From contig JAFTXG010000007.1 of the NCBI GenBank assembly GCA_017461725.1, positions 94,158 through 158,157 of the forward strand: 64,000 nt of DNA, written 5' to 3'. Numbering within the stretch: the stretch's first letter is position 1; each line of letters begins with the position of its first letter. The notes beneath the pieces are model-generated. The model did not search any database. It was not told where the DNA came from and was given only the letters and a program-made list of their open reading frames with translations. The DNA is from Lachnospiraceae bacterium. GTDB taxonomy: Bacteria; Bacillota; Clostridia; Lachnospirales; Lachnospiraceae. The position numbers and the translations under genes were made by a program. This document shows positions 1 through 8,773 of the stretch, piece after piece.

Positions 1-156
1 ATAAAAAGTAACATATGCAACTTTTGAGAACTGGGTACGGCCAAACTCTTTCATCAACCATGTCTTTCCAACCTGTCTGGCACCTTTTAAGATCAAAGGT
101 TTTCGGTTTGGCTTGTTCTTCCAATCAATAAGCTGCTGCATCGCATGTCGATTCAT
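1..156 (-). CDS. AAA-type ATP-binding protein (DUF4143 family), N-terminal part only
   Basis: The minus strand reads an open frame from the ATG at 156-154 to the window edge, so only about 52 residues are seen. The start follows an AGGAGG with an 8-nt gap. Residues 26-33 read GARQVGKT, a Walker A loop, preceded by the hydrophobic strand PLILK. The pattern of a short lead-in, then LILKGARQVGKTWL, is typical of the ATP-binding proteins that carry a C-terminal DUF4143 domain in Clostridia; that domain would lie outside the window. The cellular role of this family is not established. Four 33-bp tandem repeats lie upstream of the gene. Confidence 0.75.
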   Translation of the reverse strand, partial: MNRHAMQQLIDWKNKPNRKPLILKGARQVGKTWLMKEFGRTQFSKVAYVTFY

Positions 157-213
157 CCACATCACCTCCTGCGGCTTCTTCTCCTATTATATATCCTCCC
201 CATATTTTTATCA

Positions 214-345
214 ACATTTTTTCGACGCACTTTTTGCCCTTTTAATACATTTTTTCGACGCACTTTTCATTCTTTTGATACACTTTTTCGACGCACTTTT
301 TGTCCTTTTGATACACTTTTTCGACGCACTTTTGGCACGTCTATC
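214..345. repeat. Four 33-bp tandem repeats upstream of the ATPase gene
   Basis: Units start at 214, 247, 280 and 313, each exactly 33 bp, with the shared core TTTTTCGACGCACTTTT and a more variable tail of 12 bases. The last unit diverges at its end. They lie between the ATPase start (156) and a terminator (422-447). There are no spacers, so this is not CRISPR. The unit length of 33 bp is about three helical turns, which would put any bound protein on one face of the DNA. The rest of 157-547 has no convincing gene; a plus-strand frame with 11-residue repeats is simply this repeat translated. Confidence 0.85.
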
Positions 346-421
346 ACATTTATTTTCTCATTTTGGGCGTAATTCGTTTAATTACGAATTGTACTTTGAC
401 CATTTGTTCCGAAAGATAAAA

Positions 422-447
422 TATCCCGGCAGTTTCCTGCCGGGATA
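422..447 (-). terminator. Rho-independent terminator of locus 1
   Basis: An 11-bp perfect stem, TATCCCGGCAG with its complement, encloses a 4-nt loop. On the minus strand it is followed by TTTTATCTTT. It lies about 100 bp past the stop of the last gene of the minus-strand operon. Confidence 0.85.
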
Positions 448-547
448 CCCATTATTTTATTCAGCTTCGTTTATTCTCTGAGTTTCCGATCTGTTATCTT
501 CGGACCATCGCCCTCAGTTTTTTGGATCACTGTTTTCCGCGTTCCGA

Positions 548-1615
548 TTAGTCCTCAAATACAACCTCTCTGTGAGCCTCGGAGGAATCATATACGCCCT
601 GCATGATCTTGGAGGTCAGGATAGCGTAGTCGATGTGGGACTGGATCTTCTCGCCGGTCTGTGCACACTTAACGAATGCATCGATCTCTGCGTTCCAACG
701 ATCCTTAGCGTGTACCTCGGGCTTGCACTCGATGAATGCGCCGTGGTCTACGGTGTAGAAGGTGAAGTCCTTGTTGAAGTACAGACGGCAGCCACCCTTG
801 GTTCCCATGAAGTCTACGAACTCTTCCTGCTCATCGATGTTCTGAGCCCATGCACCGTTGATGGTGATTACGGGGCCTTCGGTACGGATGATTGCGCAGC
901 AGGAGTCGTCTACATCGTAGGTTCCGTCATACTTGGGCGGGCCTGCCCACATGTTACGGTAGGAGTAACCCTCCATGTCCTTGCCCAGCTTACAGAAAGT
1001 CTCGCCGGAAACGGTCAGAGGCTTGGGATCGCCGGTGCAGTACATGATCAGGTCGATGTAATGTACACCCCAGTCGATCAGGTTTCCGCCGCCTGCGATA
1101 GCCTTGGTGGTGAAAGCGCCGCCCAGTCCGGGGATGCTTCTGTGTGCACGGAAGCTTGCGTATACATGATATACCTCACCGAGGCGTCCTTCCTCGATGT
1201 ACTTCTTGATCAGGTTGATGTGACCCTCGAAACGGTTAACCACACCAATGTTCAGAACCTTGCCGGACTCCTTCTGAGCCTTCTGCATCTCAAGAGCCTC
1301 TGCGTAGTTGATCGCTGCGGGCTTCTCGCACAGAACGTGCTTGCCAGCCTTCAGTGCTGCGATGGAGATCTGGGAATGTGCCAGGTTGGGGGTACAGATA
1401 TCAACTGCCACGATCTCGGGATCAGCCAGTACCTCGCGGTAATCTACAACAGCCTTAGCGCCGTTGCCCCAGTCTGCAGCTGCCTTCTCTGCTCTCTCGG
1501 GAATGATATCACAGAAGTAAACCATCTCTACATCGGGGTTTACCTTGTAGCAGGGAATGTGATGCTTGGTTGCGATAGCACCGCAACCGATAACGGCCAT
1601 TTTTACTTTACTCAT
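548..1615 (-). CDS. Gfo/Idh/MocA family NAD(P)-dependent oxidoreductase
   Basis: This 355-residue protein has the family layout: an N-terminal Rossmann fold with the dinucleotide loop GCGAIATKHH (about residues 10-19), the CEKP motif (about residue 97) that carries the catalytic lysine, and a C-terminal beta-sheet substrate domain containing a GVHYIDL histidine segment. Such enzymes oxidize or reduce sugars and cyclitols, often at C2 or C3. The start at MSKVK was chosen because AAGGAG lies just upstream; a longer frame has no ribosome site. It is the last gene of locus 1, after a TIM-barrel enzyme and a FAD oxidoreductase. The substrate is unknown. Confidence 0.9.
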   Translation of the reverse strand: MSKVKMAVIGCGAIATKHHIPCYKVNPDVEMVYFCDIIPERAEKAAADWGNGAKAVVDYREVLADPEIVAVDICTPNLAHSQISIAALKAGKHVLCEKPAAINYAEALEMQKAQKESGKVLNIGVVNRFEGHINLIKKYIEEGRLGEVYHVYASFRAHRSIPGLGGAFTTKAIAGGGNLIDWGVHYIDLIMYCTGDPKPLTVSGETFCKLGKDMEGYSYRNMWAGPPKYDGTYDVDDSCCAIIRTEGPVITINGAWAQNIDEQEEFVDFMGTKGGCRLYFNKDFTFYTVDHGAFIECKPEVHAKDRWNAEIDAFVKCAQTGEKIQSHIDYAILTSKIMQGVYDSSEAHREVVFED

Positions 1616-1642
1616 TTTGCTTGTTCTCCTTATATTTTGTTC

Positions 1643-1723
1643 GAAAGCCGATTGCTTCGAGCTGCGCTCTCCCGCAATCGTCGTCACAATTCGCAATCCG
1701 AGCTATCCCTCTGCTTGCTCATT
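1643..1723. repeat. Dispersed intergenic repeat, copy 1
   Basis: The gap between the oxidoreductase and the TIM-barrel gene holds GAAAGCCGATTGCTTCGAGC, then CAATCCG and CTTGCTCAT. A related string (GAAAGTCGATTGCTCCGCCG ... AATCCGG ... CTTACTCAT) recurs at 13732-13790, and a short version (GAAAGTCCGATTGCTCCACG) at 4324-4343. All sit between cotranscribed minus-strand genes in the same orientation. I do not recognise the element. Confidence 0.55.
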
Positions 1724-1788
1724 GTGTCTTGCCCGCCAAATGCCCGAACAAGTTCGCACTTCGTTCGGTCACTTGTCGGAGCTTTCTA

Positions 1789-2604
1789 TCAATTCTCAGC
1801 CTTAACCTTGTTCAGGTACTTAACTGCCATCTCGATGTCAGCTGCGGGGTTAGCGCCGCACTCACGCTCGATGGTCAGGAATCCGCGGTATCCGATCTCC
1901 TCAAGAGCTGCCAGATACTTGGGGAAATCCACATGACCCTGTCCCAGAGGAACTTCCTGGAAAGGCTTCTCCAGAGTGGGATCATTGAATCTCAGGCCGT
2001 CCTTAGCGTGGGTATGTACGATGTAATCCTTCAGGGTGTAAACAGCCTGTACGGGATCATCATCCATAACCATCTTCAGGTTAGCGGGGTCCATGTTAAC
2101 TGCCATACCCTTTTTGGATCCGAGGGAATCCAGGAACTCGCGAAGAACAACAGCGGTCTCGGGACCGGTCTCAATTGCGAAGCTGGAGCCGATGCTGTCT
2201 GCATACTCGCCCAGGCCGCCGCAAGCGTCCTGCATGATCTTGTAAGTAGGATCATTCTTATCCTCGGGAACAGTACCGATGTGAGTGGTAACGATATCTG
2301 CCTCGAAGTACTTAGCCAGATCCAGAACTCTTCTGGATCTCTCGATCTGCAGAGGGTTGGTCTCAGGATTAGAGAAACCCAGCTTGAAGTCGCCGCAGAT
2401 AGCGGAAACCATCAGACCGTTGTCCTTGATAATCTTGAGCAGTTCTTTGATCTTAGCCTCATTCAGGTCCTCATAGTAAGTCACGGTAGGCTTAGACATA
2501 TAAATCTGAAGACCCTGAGCGCCAACTGCTGCAGCCTTCTCAACAGCCTCTCTGAAGGGAAGCTTGAAAGACTCTAACATTGCACCAACAGGAAAATTAT
2601 ACAT
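1789..2604 (-). CDS. Sugar phosphate isomerase/epimerase (xylose isomerase-like TIM barrel)
   Basis: The 271-residue protein is a single TIM barrel of the AP-endonuclease-2/xylose-isomerase superfamily. The expected divalent-metal ligands can be placed: AIETGPE (Glu), VNMDPANL (Asp), VHTHAKDG (His) and TIERECG (Glu). It starts at MYNFPVGAM, preceded by AAGGAGAACATAAA; the longer frame has no ribosome site. It is a close paralog of the protein at 11904-12755, sharing its start (MYNFP.GAM) and its end. In locus 1 it sits between FAD and Gfo/Idh/MocA oxidoreductases, which suggests isomerization or elimination on an oxidized sugar. The exact substrate is not known. Confidence 0.88.
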   Translation of the reverse strand: MYNFPVGAMLESFKLPFREAVEKAAAVGAQGLQIYMSKPTVTYYEDLNEAKIKELLKIIKDNGLMVSAICGDFKLGFSNPETNPLQIERSRRVLDLAKYFEADIVTTHIGTVPEDKNDPTYKIMQDACGGLGEYADSIGSSFAIETGPETAVVLREFLDSLGSKKGMAVNMDPANLKMVMDDDPVQAVYTLKDYIVHTHAKDGLRFNDPTLEKPFQEVPLGQGHVDFPKYLAALEEIGYRGFLTIERECGANPAADIEMAVKYLNKVKAEN

Positions 2605-2716
2605 TTTATGTTCTCCTTCCATTACTTGGAAAATATATATCTCGCATAGTATACCATGCGTTGATACCTTATTCAACAACCAAATCCCAGCGTAGGATCT
2701 GTCATGTAACCGTTTT

Positions 2717-4303
2717 TTACAGCGTCATCTCATCCAGAGGCCAGTGAATCTGAATGCCTCTCTCCTGAATGTAGCTCTGGAAATCTGCCATCCTGGTGTT
2801 CAGAAGCTCCTCGGGAGTGATCTGCTTGTCCATGCAGTAGGATGCCGCATAGCCGGCAGCCTCTCCGGTGTTCCACTCTACGGGGTGCAGACGATAGCAG
2901 CCGCCCGTCAGGTGGGTACATCCAAGGTTCTTACATGCGGGAAGCAGGTTCTTCAGTCTCACAGGCACCATAGCGGAGAAAGGAATGTCGAAGGGATAGG
3001 TCTTCGCCATGAAGTGATCATTTGACTTGGTAGTCATATGAAGGTCCATGGAATAGTGACCTACGCCGACGGAATCTGCCGCTACCAGAGGCTTCTCTGC
3101 GTAGTCGCGAACGATCTCGTGCTCGCAGATGGTGCGCTTTGCAACGATACGTCTGCACTCACGGATGTAAGGCATCTTTGCCAGACCGTCCTCAGTACCT
3201 GCGATGTCGGGGCGAAGTCTCACGCGATAGCCCTTGCCGCCGTCGGGGCGCTCCGCCTCGGTCTGCAGCCAGTATACCATACACTTGGTCAGCTCACGGG
3301 ACTCCTCAAGGTGTTTCTCCTTGTCGGGATCGTCGATGACATTGCCCAGATAATAGTCATTCTGAGGCCAGTTCAGCAGCATAACCTCGTTTCTGCCATC
3401 CTTGAAGTTGGGGGTGTCAATGATACGGCGGTAATTCCAGAGGCCTCTGCAGCCGTCGGTACCCTCACCGTCATACATACCCAGCTTTCTGGTTCCGGGT
3501 CCCTGCAGCTTGTTGGTGTACCAGCCAAACTGCTTAACGCCAACGTGGGGAACCTCCAGAGATGCATAGTAGTCATACTTCTCAGGCTTCACAGCCTCCC
3601 ACTCCTGATCCTCGGGAACCAACTCAAGCGCTGCAGTCCAGGTGATCGCCTGCATATCTGCGGGGTCAGCCACCTCCACTGCATCCGGCTCGCCGGTCTC
3701 AGCCTTGCTCTCAGCGCCGGTCTTGTACTCTGCACCTACAATGGGGAGCAGGTCGCCGCAGTCGGTCGCGTCGAGGAAGTACTCTGCCTCAATCACCTTC
3801 TGCTCGCCGGTCTTTACATTTTTAACGGTAACACTCTTGATCACATCGTCTTCAACGACACTGTCCTCAGCCACTGTCCAGTAGTCCAGAACGATGCGTC
3901 CGTCGTTGATATACTCGGACATCATATCAACCAGAATCTTCACTGCAACTGCAGGCTCATGAGGGATACGGGATACCCAGGCATTTCCGGGAGAGAAGCA
4001 TCCCGCAGGAGCCACCTCATCCTTAAAATCCTCCGCCCAGGCCTTCTTCGCCGCCTCCACATCAAACTCGGGAAGCGCTGCGTAGTGATCTCTGATCGCC
4101 TGTCTGAAGTCCGCGTAACGCTTGGTTCCGCCGTAAGCCTCGATCCAGCGATGCTCATCCGGGGGAACCATCTGGGAGGTCAGCTGACCGCCCACCCAGT
4201 CACACTCTTCACACAAATATACTTTTTTGTTCTCTTTTGCCGCACTGATAGCTGCATTGACACCGCCAAGGCTGCCACCGATAACTGCAATATCAAATTT
4301 CAT
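2717..4303 (-). CDS. FAD-dependent oxidoreductase (PF12831-like)
   Basis: This 528-residue protein begins with an FAD Rossmann loop, DIAVIGGSLGGVNAA, followed by the acidic strand end YLCEE and a WVGGQLTSQ segment typical of the FAD_oxidored (PF12831) family. A C-terminal region reads LKNLLPACKNLGCTHL and GEAAGYAA, which closes the FAD site in this family. No signal peptide is present, so it is cytosolic. The start at MKFDIAV has GAGAGGAAG upstream. It lies between a sugar permease and a TIM-barrel enzyme, implying oxidation of the imported substrate. A second family member is encoded at 42454-44301 in locus 3. Confidence 0.85.
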   Translation of the reverse strand: MKFDIAVIGGSLGGVNAAISAAKENKKVYLCEECDWVGGQLTSQMVPPDEHRWIEAYGGTKRYADFRQAIRDHYAALPEFDVEAAKKAWAEDFKDEVAPAGCFSPGNAWVSRIPHEPAVAVKILVDMMSEYINDGRIVLDYWTVAEDSVVEDDVIKSVTVKNVKTGEQKVIEAEYFLDATDCGDLLPIVGAEYKTGAESKAETGEPDAVEVADPADMQAITWTAALELVPEDQEWEAVKPEKYDYYASLEVPHVGVKQFGWYTNKLQGPGTRKLGMYDGEGTDGCRGLWNYRRIIDTPNFKDGRNEVMLLNWPQNDYYLGNVIDDPDKEKHLEESRELTKCMVYWLQTEAERPDGGKGYRVRLRPDIAGTEDGLAKMPYIRECRRIVAKRTICEHEIVRDYAEKPLVAADSVGVGHYSMDLHMTTKSNDHFMAKTYPFDIPFSAMVPVRLKNLLPACKNLGCTHLTGGCYRLHPVEWNTGEAAGYAASYCMDKQITPEELLNTRMADFQSYIQERGIQIHWPLDEMTL

Positions 4304-4323
4304 ATTGTTCTTCCTCTCTTCTA

Positions 4324-4350
4324 TGAAAGTCCGATTGCTCCACGCTGCGC
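4324..4350. repeat. Dispersed intergenic repeat, short copy
   Basis: GAAAGTCCGATTGCTCCACG followed by CTGCGCG matches the first part of the repeats at 1643-1723 and 13732-13797. It fills much of the 50-bp gap between the permease stop and the FAD oxidoreductase start. Confidence 0.4.
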
Positions 4351-4353
4351 GTC

Positions 4354-5577
4354 TTAACCCTTTACCGCTCCGGAGGTAACGCCGCCCTTCAGGAATCTGA
4401 ACAGGATCGGGTATGCACATACGATGGGCAGGATTGCCAGTGTCAGGTATGCCATCTCGATGTTATCCCAGTAGGAAAGCAGGGTGGGATTATCAAGCGC
4501 GATATCCATGGGGTCCATTGCCAGGAAGTTTCTGATGTACATCTGAACAGGGTAGATTTCCTTGTTGTGGGTAATGTACAGTACAGAGTTCATGTAGTTG
4601 TTCCAGAAGTTAACGACTACGAAGGAACAGGTGGTCGCAATGATGGACTTGGACAGCGGAAGAACGATCTTCAGGAATACGTACATCTGAGATGCGCCGT
4701 CGATCTTTGCAGCCTCCTCCAGCTCCGCAGGGAGTCCCTCGTAGAAGCTCTTGATCAGCAACATGTAGTATACGGAGATAACACTGGGCAGAATCAGCGC
4801 CCAGATGGTGTTCATCAGGCCCAGAGCATCGATCAGAATGATGTCGGTAGCCATACCGCCGGTGAAGTACATGGTGATCATGTAGAACAGCATAAACCAC
4901 TTTCTACCGGGAAGATCCGGCTTGGACAGCGGATAAGCTGCCATGGTGGTGATAAATACGAAGATGGACGTTCCCACAATTACAATAAAGAAGGAATTTC
5001 CGAAGGATTTCAAAAAGCTGGTATCCGAAAGCGCATAGCTGAAGGAAAAGGTATCAAAATTCTTCGGCAAAATATTTACGATCTCTCCGGGAGCGGAAAA
5101 ACCGGTGGAAATAACATTAAACACCGGCAGGATGAACAGTGCCACCAGAATCAGTGCAAGGCTCTTTGCAATCAGCTGGAACACATTCTCATCGTTATAC
5201 TTGGCGATTACCTTGGGCATCTTGAACAGGATGATCCAGCGGGTCCACTTCAGCGCGGGAGCCGCAAATGAGCACACCATCGCGATGGGGGAGAGAACCA
5301 GATAAACAAAATCAATCTTGTTGAACTTGAAATACTGCTTGATTCCCTCTTCCCTGGCAATCTTGACCAGGCGCAGAATACTGTCGAGCTCCAGAATTAC
5401 CCAGAGCACCGCAAAAACGATATCCATGGTACCGCGATAGTCCACGGTATGCTTGTTATCAATACCTTCCAGAATCAGGATAATCAGAGAAACCAGAAGG
5501 CAGGTCAGCAGGCCTCTTCTCTTCCAGCTAAAGAGCTTCTGTTCTTTGGTTTTCGGAAGACTATTTTTCTTTTTCAT
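4354..5577 (-). CDS. Sugar ABC permease, YtcP/LplC type, with N-terminal voltage-sensor-like extension
   Basis: Residues about 135-407 are a standard binding-protein-dependent permease (MalG/YtcP type): several membrane helices, the EAA loop (EEAAKIDGASQMYVFLKIVLP) and the usual C-terminal GGVTSGAVKG. The family is normally near 295 residues; this one has 407. The extra 130 residues hold four hydrophobic segments (about 23-39, 51-73, 86-104, 108-127). The second and third read LELDSILRL and FNKIDFVYLVLSP, like S2 (E..LR) and S3 (N.iDf...lP) of ion-channel voltage sensors, and the fourth has spaced basic residues. AAGGAGG lies 8 nt before the ATG. It overlaps no gene and is 13 bp after the partner permease. 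Confidence 0.88.
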   Translation of the reverse strand: MKKKNSLPKTKEQKLFSWKRRGLLTCLLVSLIILILEGIDNKHTVDYRGTMDIVFAVLWVILELDSILRLVKIAREEGIKQYFKFNKIDFVYLVLSPIAMVCSFAAPALKWTRWIILFKMPKVIAKYNDENVFQLIAKSLALILVALFILPVFNVISTGFSAPGEIVNILPKNFDTFSFSYALSDTSFLKSFGNSFFIVIVGTSIFVFITTMAAYPLSKPDLPGRKWFMLFYMITMYFTGGMATDIILIDALGLMNTIWALILPSVISVYYMLLIKSFYEGLPAELEEAAKIDGASQMYVFLKIVLPLSKSIIATTCSFVVVNFWNNYMNSVLYITHNKEIYPVQMYIRNFLAMDPMDIALDNPTLLSYWDNIEMAYLTLAILPIVCAYPILFRFLKGGVTSGAVKG

Positions 5578-5590
5578 CTATCGTACCTCC

Positions 5591-6550
5591 TTACCACAAT
5601 CCGCTCTTTAAGAACTTCTTGGAGAACCAGTTACTGGTCAATACCAGGGTTACGGCAATCAGACCGTTAAACAGACCCACTGCAGTCGACAGCGCGTACT
5701 GAGGACGCAGACCGGACTCTCGAATCAATCGATAGGTATATGTACCAAGGATATCGATGGTCTCCTTGGTAAATGCAGAGTACATAACGTAAATCTGCTC
5801 AAATCCAGCCTCCATCAGACCGCCGACACGGAGTACGAACATGACCGCGATGGTGGGAAGGATGCCGGGAAGGGTTACATGAAGAATCTGCTGCCACTTG
5901 GTTGCGCCGTCGATCTTCGCAGCCTCGAACTGGTTGGTATCCAGTGCCAGAATGGCAGCCATATATGTCATACTACTATAGCCGATATTTTTCCATGCAT
6001 GTGTGGTGTACAGAACACCTCTGATCGTATCCTTGTTACTTACGAACGCCAGTCGCTCATGTCCGAAGAACTCCATGATATTGTTGACCAGACCTGTATT
6101 CTGACTTAGGATCGCACCGAAAATACCGCCTACGGTTACCCATGACAGGAAGTGAGGAATGTACATGGTAAACTGCAGCAAATTCTTTACTCTGTTTCCT
6201 TTCAGCTCATTGATCAGGATAGCAAGGGCGATCGGAATGGGGAATACCAATACAATTTTCATTGCACTGATTTCCAGTGTATTGATAATTGCCTGAACGA
6301 TTTCGGGTTCAGCAAACATTTCCTTAAAGTTATCGAAGCCCACCCAGGCTGCATCAAGAATCGCCTGAACAGGACTCTCTGCTCTCAGCATGTTGGGGTT
6401 TTCCTTAAACGCCAGCACCAGACCTGCCATCGGCAAGTACTTAAAAATAAGTACAAAGATCATGGACGGAATAAAGAAGAAATATAAAGGTGCATACTTT
6501 TTAAGATTCTTTCTGCGTGTTGCTCTTATGATTTCTTTGTTACTTTTCAA
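5591..6550 (-). CDS. Sugar ABC permease, LplB type
   Basis: The 319-residue inner-membrane permease has about six helices, the lead-in FKYLPMAGLVLAFKE common to LplB-type subunits, and the EAA loop FEAAKIDGATKWQQILHVTLP. It should pair with the YtcP-type permease downstream and use the lipoprotein encoded upstream to import a saccharide. No ATPase gene is present, as is usual for these systems, which borrow a shared MsmK/MsmX-type ATPase. The start codon is TTG, 5 nt after AGAGGTG; no nearby ATG would keep the first helix. Confidence 0.9.
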   Translation of the reverse strand: MKSNKEIIRATRRKNLKKYAPLYFFFIPSMIFVLIFKYLPMAGLVLAFKENPNMLRAESPVQAILDAAWVGFDNFKEMFAEPEIVQAIINTLEISAMKIVLVFPIPIALAILINELKGNRVKNLLQFTMYIPHFLSWVTVGGIFGAILSQNTGLVNNIMEFFGHERLAFVSNKDTIRGVLYTTHAWKNIGYSSMTYMAAILALDTNQFEAAKIDGATKWQQILHVTLPGILPTIAVMFVLRVGGLMEAGFEQIYVMYSAFTKETIDILGTYTYRLIRESGLRPQYALSTAVGLFNGLIAVTLVLTSNWFSKKFLKSGLW

Positions 6551-6571
6551 GATATCACCTCTTTTTAGCAG

Positions 6572-6606
6572 TGCGCGCTCCTACTCACGGGAAGCAGGAG
6601 CGCACA
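6572..6606 (-). other. Hairpin between binding-protein gene and permease genes
   Basis: TGCGCGCTCCT and AGGAGCGCACA can form an 11-bp stem with one G-U pair. No T-run follows, so it is more likely a 3' mRNA-stabilizing or attenuating hairpin than a full terminator. It would let the binding protein be made in excess of the permeases. Confidence 0.55.
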
Positions 6607-6634
6607 ATTAAGTCACTTATTATCGATTACAAAA

Positions 6635-8365
6635 TTACTTTACAGGCTGTACGTCGTTGTAAGTATCCTTGTACTCCCAGGTAGCATACCACTCGTTGAT
6701 AGCATTCTCGATATCGGAGCCCTTCTGAGCATCCCAAAGAGCTGCGATCTCATCATAGTTGAACTCTACGGAAGAATCGAATACGGTCAGGATCAGCTTC
6801 TCAACAACTGCGTTTCTGGCATCTGCATACTCGGTCTCGATAACTTCGTTGGAAGGCATCATATAACGAGGATCCATAATACCGGTTCCATCGATGTTGT
6901 AGTTGATCATACCGAACATACGACCCTGTGCAGCGGTCTTTCTGGTACGAGCCAGCCAGTACTCAGCGTAATCAGCCTCACGGGTACCGGACAGGAACTT
7001 ATCAGCCAGGTTGTAGGTATCGTTGAACTCAGGAAGGATAGGATAGTAACCGCCATCCTTGTACTCGAAGGACTCGCCCTCAACACCGATGGTGATGCTC
7101 AGGAATACGTCCTTATCCAGCTTCTTGTCACAGTAGTCAACTACTGCTGCGTTCTGCTCCTCGGTGTTCCAGTAAGGGCAAACGATGTACTGGTTGTAAA
7201 CCTTCTTGGACCATACACGAACTGCGCTGGCATCGCCTTCGTTCTCATCAGCAACCAGAGCTGCGATGTATCCGGTGTACTCGGTATCGGTAAAGGTCTG
7301 CTTTTCAGTGTCAGACAGGGTGTTTCCGGTCATCTTCTCATATCTGCTGGTCTCCAGAGAGTAAGGCTTGGTATGAGAAACAAGTGCAACACCTGCCATA
7401 TCGTTCATCAGAGAGTTAACTGCGTTGGTATCATCCTTGGTTGCCTGGTAGGTGATCAGACCCTGATCAAACAGGCCTTCCATGTACTCCATGTACTCAG
7501 CAAAGCCTTCCTGCTCTACGATGTAGGTCAGGGTACCGTTTACATCTGCCCACTCGCTGTTGATACCGAAAGCGGGAAGGATGGTCTGCAGGTATACAGG
7601 CTTATCCTCGGTGTAATCGGAGGAGTTAGGGTCAACCTCGATAATCAGAGCGTTACCACCGGTAACCTTGGTATCGAAGTACTGCAGCATCTTCTCGAAG
7701 TTGGAAACGCTCATGGAGTAACCATTCTCCTCGGAGGGAACTGCGATCTCAGCGCCGGGGTTAGCAGCGTTGTACTCCTTCAGCCAGTCAAGACGGAAGT
7801 AGAAGCCCTTGGAGGTGCACTCACGGGGATCGGAGTTGGGAATACCGTAGATCTCGCCATCCTCGCCGGTAGCGGAACCCCAACCGATCTCGGAGATAAC
7901 TTCCTTCAGGTTGGTGGAAGCGTTAACATACTCGGTGATAGGTGCCAGAGCGCCCTGAGCCATCAGGTCGTTGAACTGGGACTTGGTAACGAATACGTAC
8001 TGTACATCCTCCTGAAGAGTGAAGATGTTGGTAACAGTAGTATCAACGTCGGACTTGGGCAGCTGGATGAACTTAACATCGTAGCCGGTAACGTCCTTGA
8101 TCTTCTGTGCCAGAGGCTGTGCGTTGAATGCCTCGTCATCGATACCGCCGTTGGTAACGTAAGCGGTGAAGCTGTCTACCTTAGGGTAATCAGCCAGAGT
8201 CTTCTCGGTCTCAGCGGGAGCATCGGTCTCCTTGTCAGCCTCAGTAGCCTTGGGAGCGTCGGTTGCCTTGGGTGCATCGGTCTGGGTATCTGCGGGCTTG
8301 TTTGCACAAGCTGCCAGAGAAAGAACCATTACCAGTGCCAGAAGCATTGCAAGTAACTTTTTCAT
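6635..8365 (-). CDS. Extracellular solute-binding lipoprotein (sugar ABC transporter)
   Basis: The 576-residue protein starts with a lipoprotein signal, ending in the lipobox LAAC with the lipid-modified Cys at residue 20. A low-complexity Thr/Asp/Ala/Pro linker (repeats of DAPKAT) follows, then a type-1 extracellular solute-binding domain with a YGIPNSDPRE segment. It would capture a saccharide outside the membrane and pass it to the two permeases. AAAAGGAGAAAAGTAAA precedes the ATG. It is the first gene of locus 1 and reads away from the AraC gene at 8774. Confidence 0.92.
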   Translation of the reverse strand: MKKLLAMLLALVMVLSLAACANKPADTQTDAPKATDAPKATEADKETDAPAETEKTLADYPKVDSFTAYVTNGGIDDEAFNAQPLAQKIKDVTGYDVKFIQLPKSDVDTTVTNIFTLQEDVQYVFVTKSQFNDLMAQGALAPITEYVNASTNLKEVISEIGWGSATGEDGEIYGIPNSDPRECTSKGFYFRLDWLKEYNAANPGAEIAVPSEENGYSMSVSNFEKMLQYFDTKVTGGNALIIEVDPNSSDYTEDKPVYLQTILPAFGINSEWADVNGTLTYIVEQEGFAEYMEYMEGLFDQGLITYQATKDDTNAVNSLMNDMAGVALVSHTKPYSLETSRYEKMTGNTLSDTEKQTFTDTEYTGYIAALVADENEGDASAVRVWSKKVYNQYIVCPYWNTEEQNAAVVDYCDKKLDKDVFLSITIGVEGESFEYKDGGYYPILPEFNDTYNLADKFLSGTREADYAEYWLARTRKTAAQGRMFGMINYNIDGTGIMDPRYMMPSNEVIETEYADARNAVVEKLILTVFDSSVEFNYDEIAALWDAQKGSDIENAINEWYATWEYKDTYNDVQPVK

Positions 8366-8441
8366 TTTACTTTTCTCCTTTTTCTAATATTCTCGTATTG
8401 AATTACTTTTACAGTAAGTCAATCGGCCTTTGGTATGATCT

Positions 8442-8471
8442 ATCATATCATCACCGCCCCAAGTAATACAA
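8442..8471 (-). promoter_or_regulatory. Candidate promoter of locus 1
   Basis: On the minus strand TTGTAT and TATGAT are separated by 18 bp, about 75 bp ahead of the binding-protein ATG. The 408-bp divergent region 8366-8773 also carries three copies of ACTTGTC (near 8487, 8494 and 8621) that could be sites for the AraC protein. Nothing else is evident in it. Confidence 0.4.
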
Positions 8472-8677
8472 TGTGTCTTTTTAACTTGTCACTTGTCATT
8501 TTTGTCCCACTTAAACCAGTCAAAAACGCTTTTTTCAAAGCCATTTTCACAATTTGAACAATTTTAGTCCTTCATTTTTGTCTATTTTCACGATGGAATT
8601 GTGATTTTTTTACCCCAAAACTTGTCCATTGATCATCATGCCAATTTTTGACATAAAACAGGTCAAATTCAGCCATA

Positions 8678-8706
8678 TTGATTTTTCCAAATCCATAATA
8701 TATAAT
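8678..8706 (+). promoter_or_regulatory. Promoter of araC-nagA
   Basis: TTGATT and a perfect TATAAT are separated by exactly 17 bp. The start codon of the regulator lies 68 bp past the -10 box. Confidence 0.65.
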
Positions 8707-8773
8707 GATATAAGGATCAAAAGACCATGCGTTAACAGCAAACGCTTTGAGTTCATCGACACAGGAGGAGACT

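Noticed and set aside
214..345. CRISPR array
   Set aside because: The units are head-to-tail with no variable spacers and no cas genes are near.
113..481. Plus-strand frame with 11-residue repeats
   Set aside because: The repeats are just the 33-bp DNA repeats translated. There is no ribosome site and the frame runs through a terminator.
572..1936. Long open frame (454 codons) on the plus strand across the oxidoreductase and TIM-barrel genes
   Set aside because: It is antisense to well-recognised genes, has no ribosome site and its translation looks like no protein family. The high-GC3 codon use of the real genes leaves the opposite strand open.
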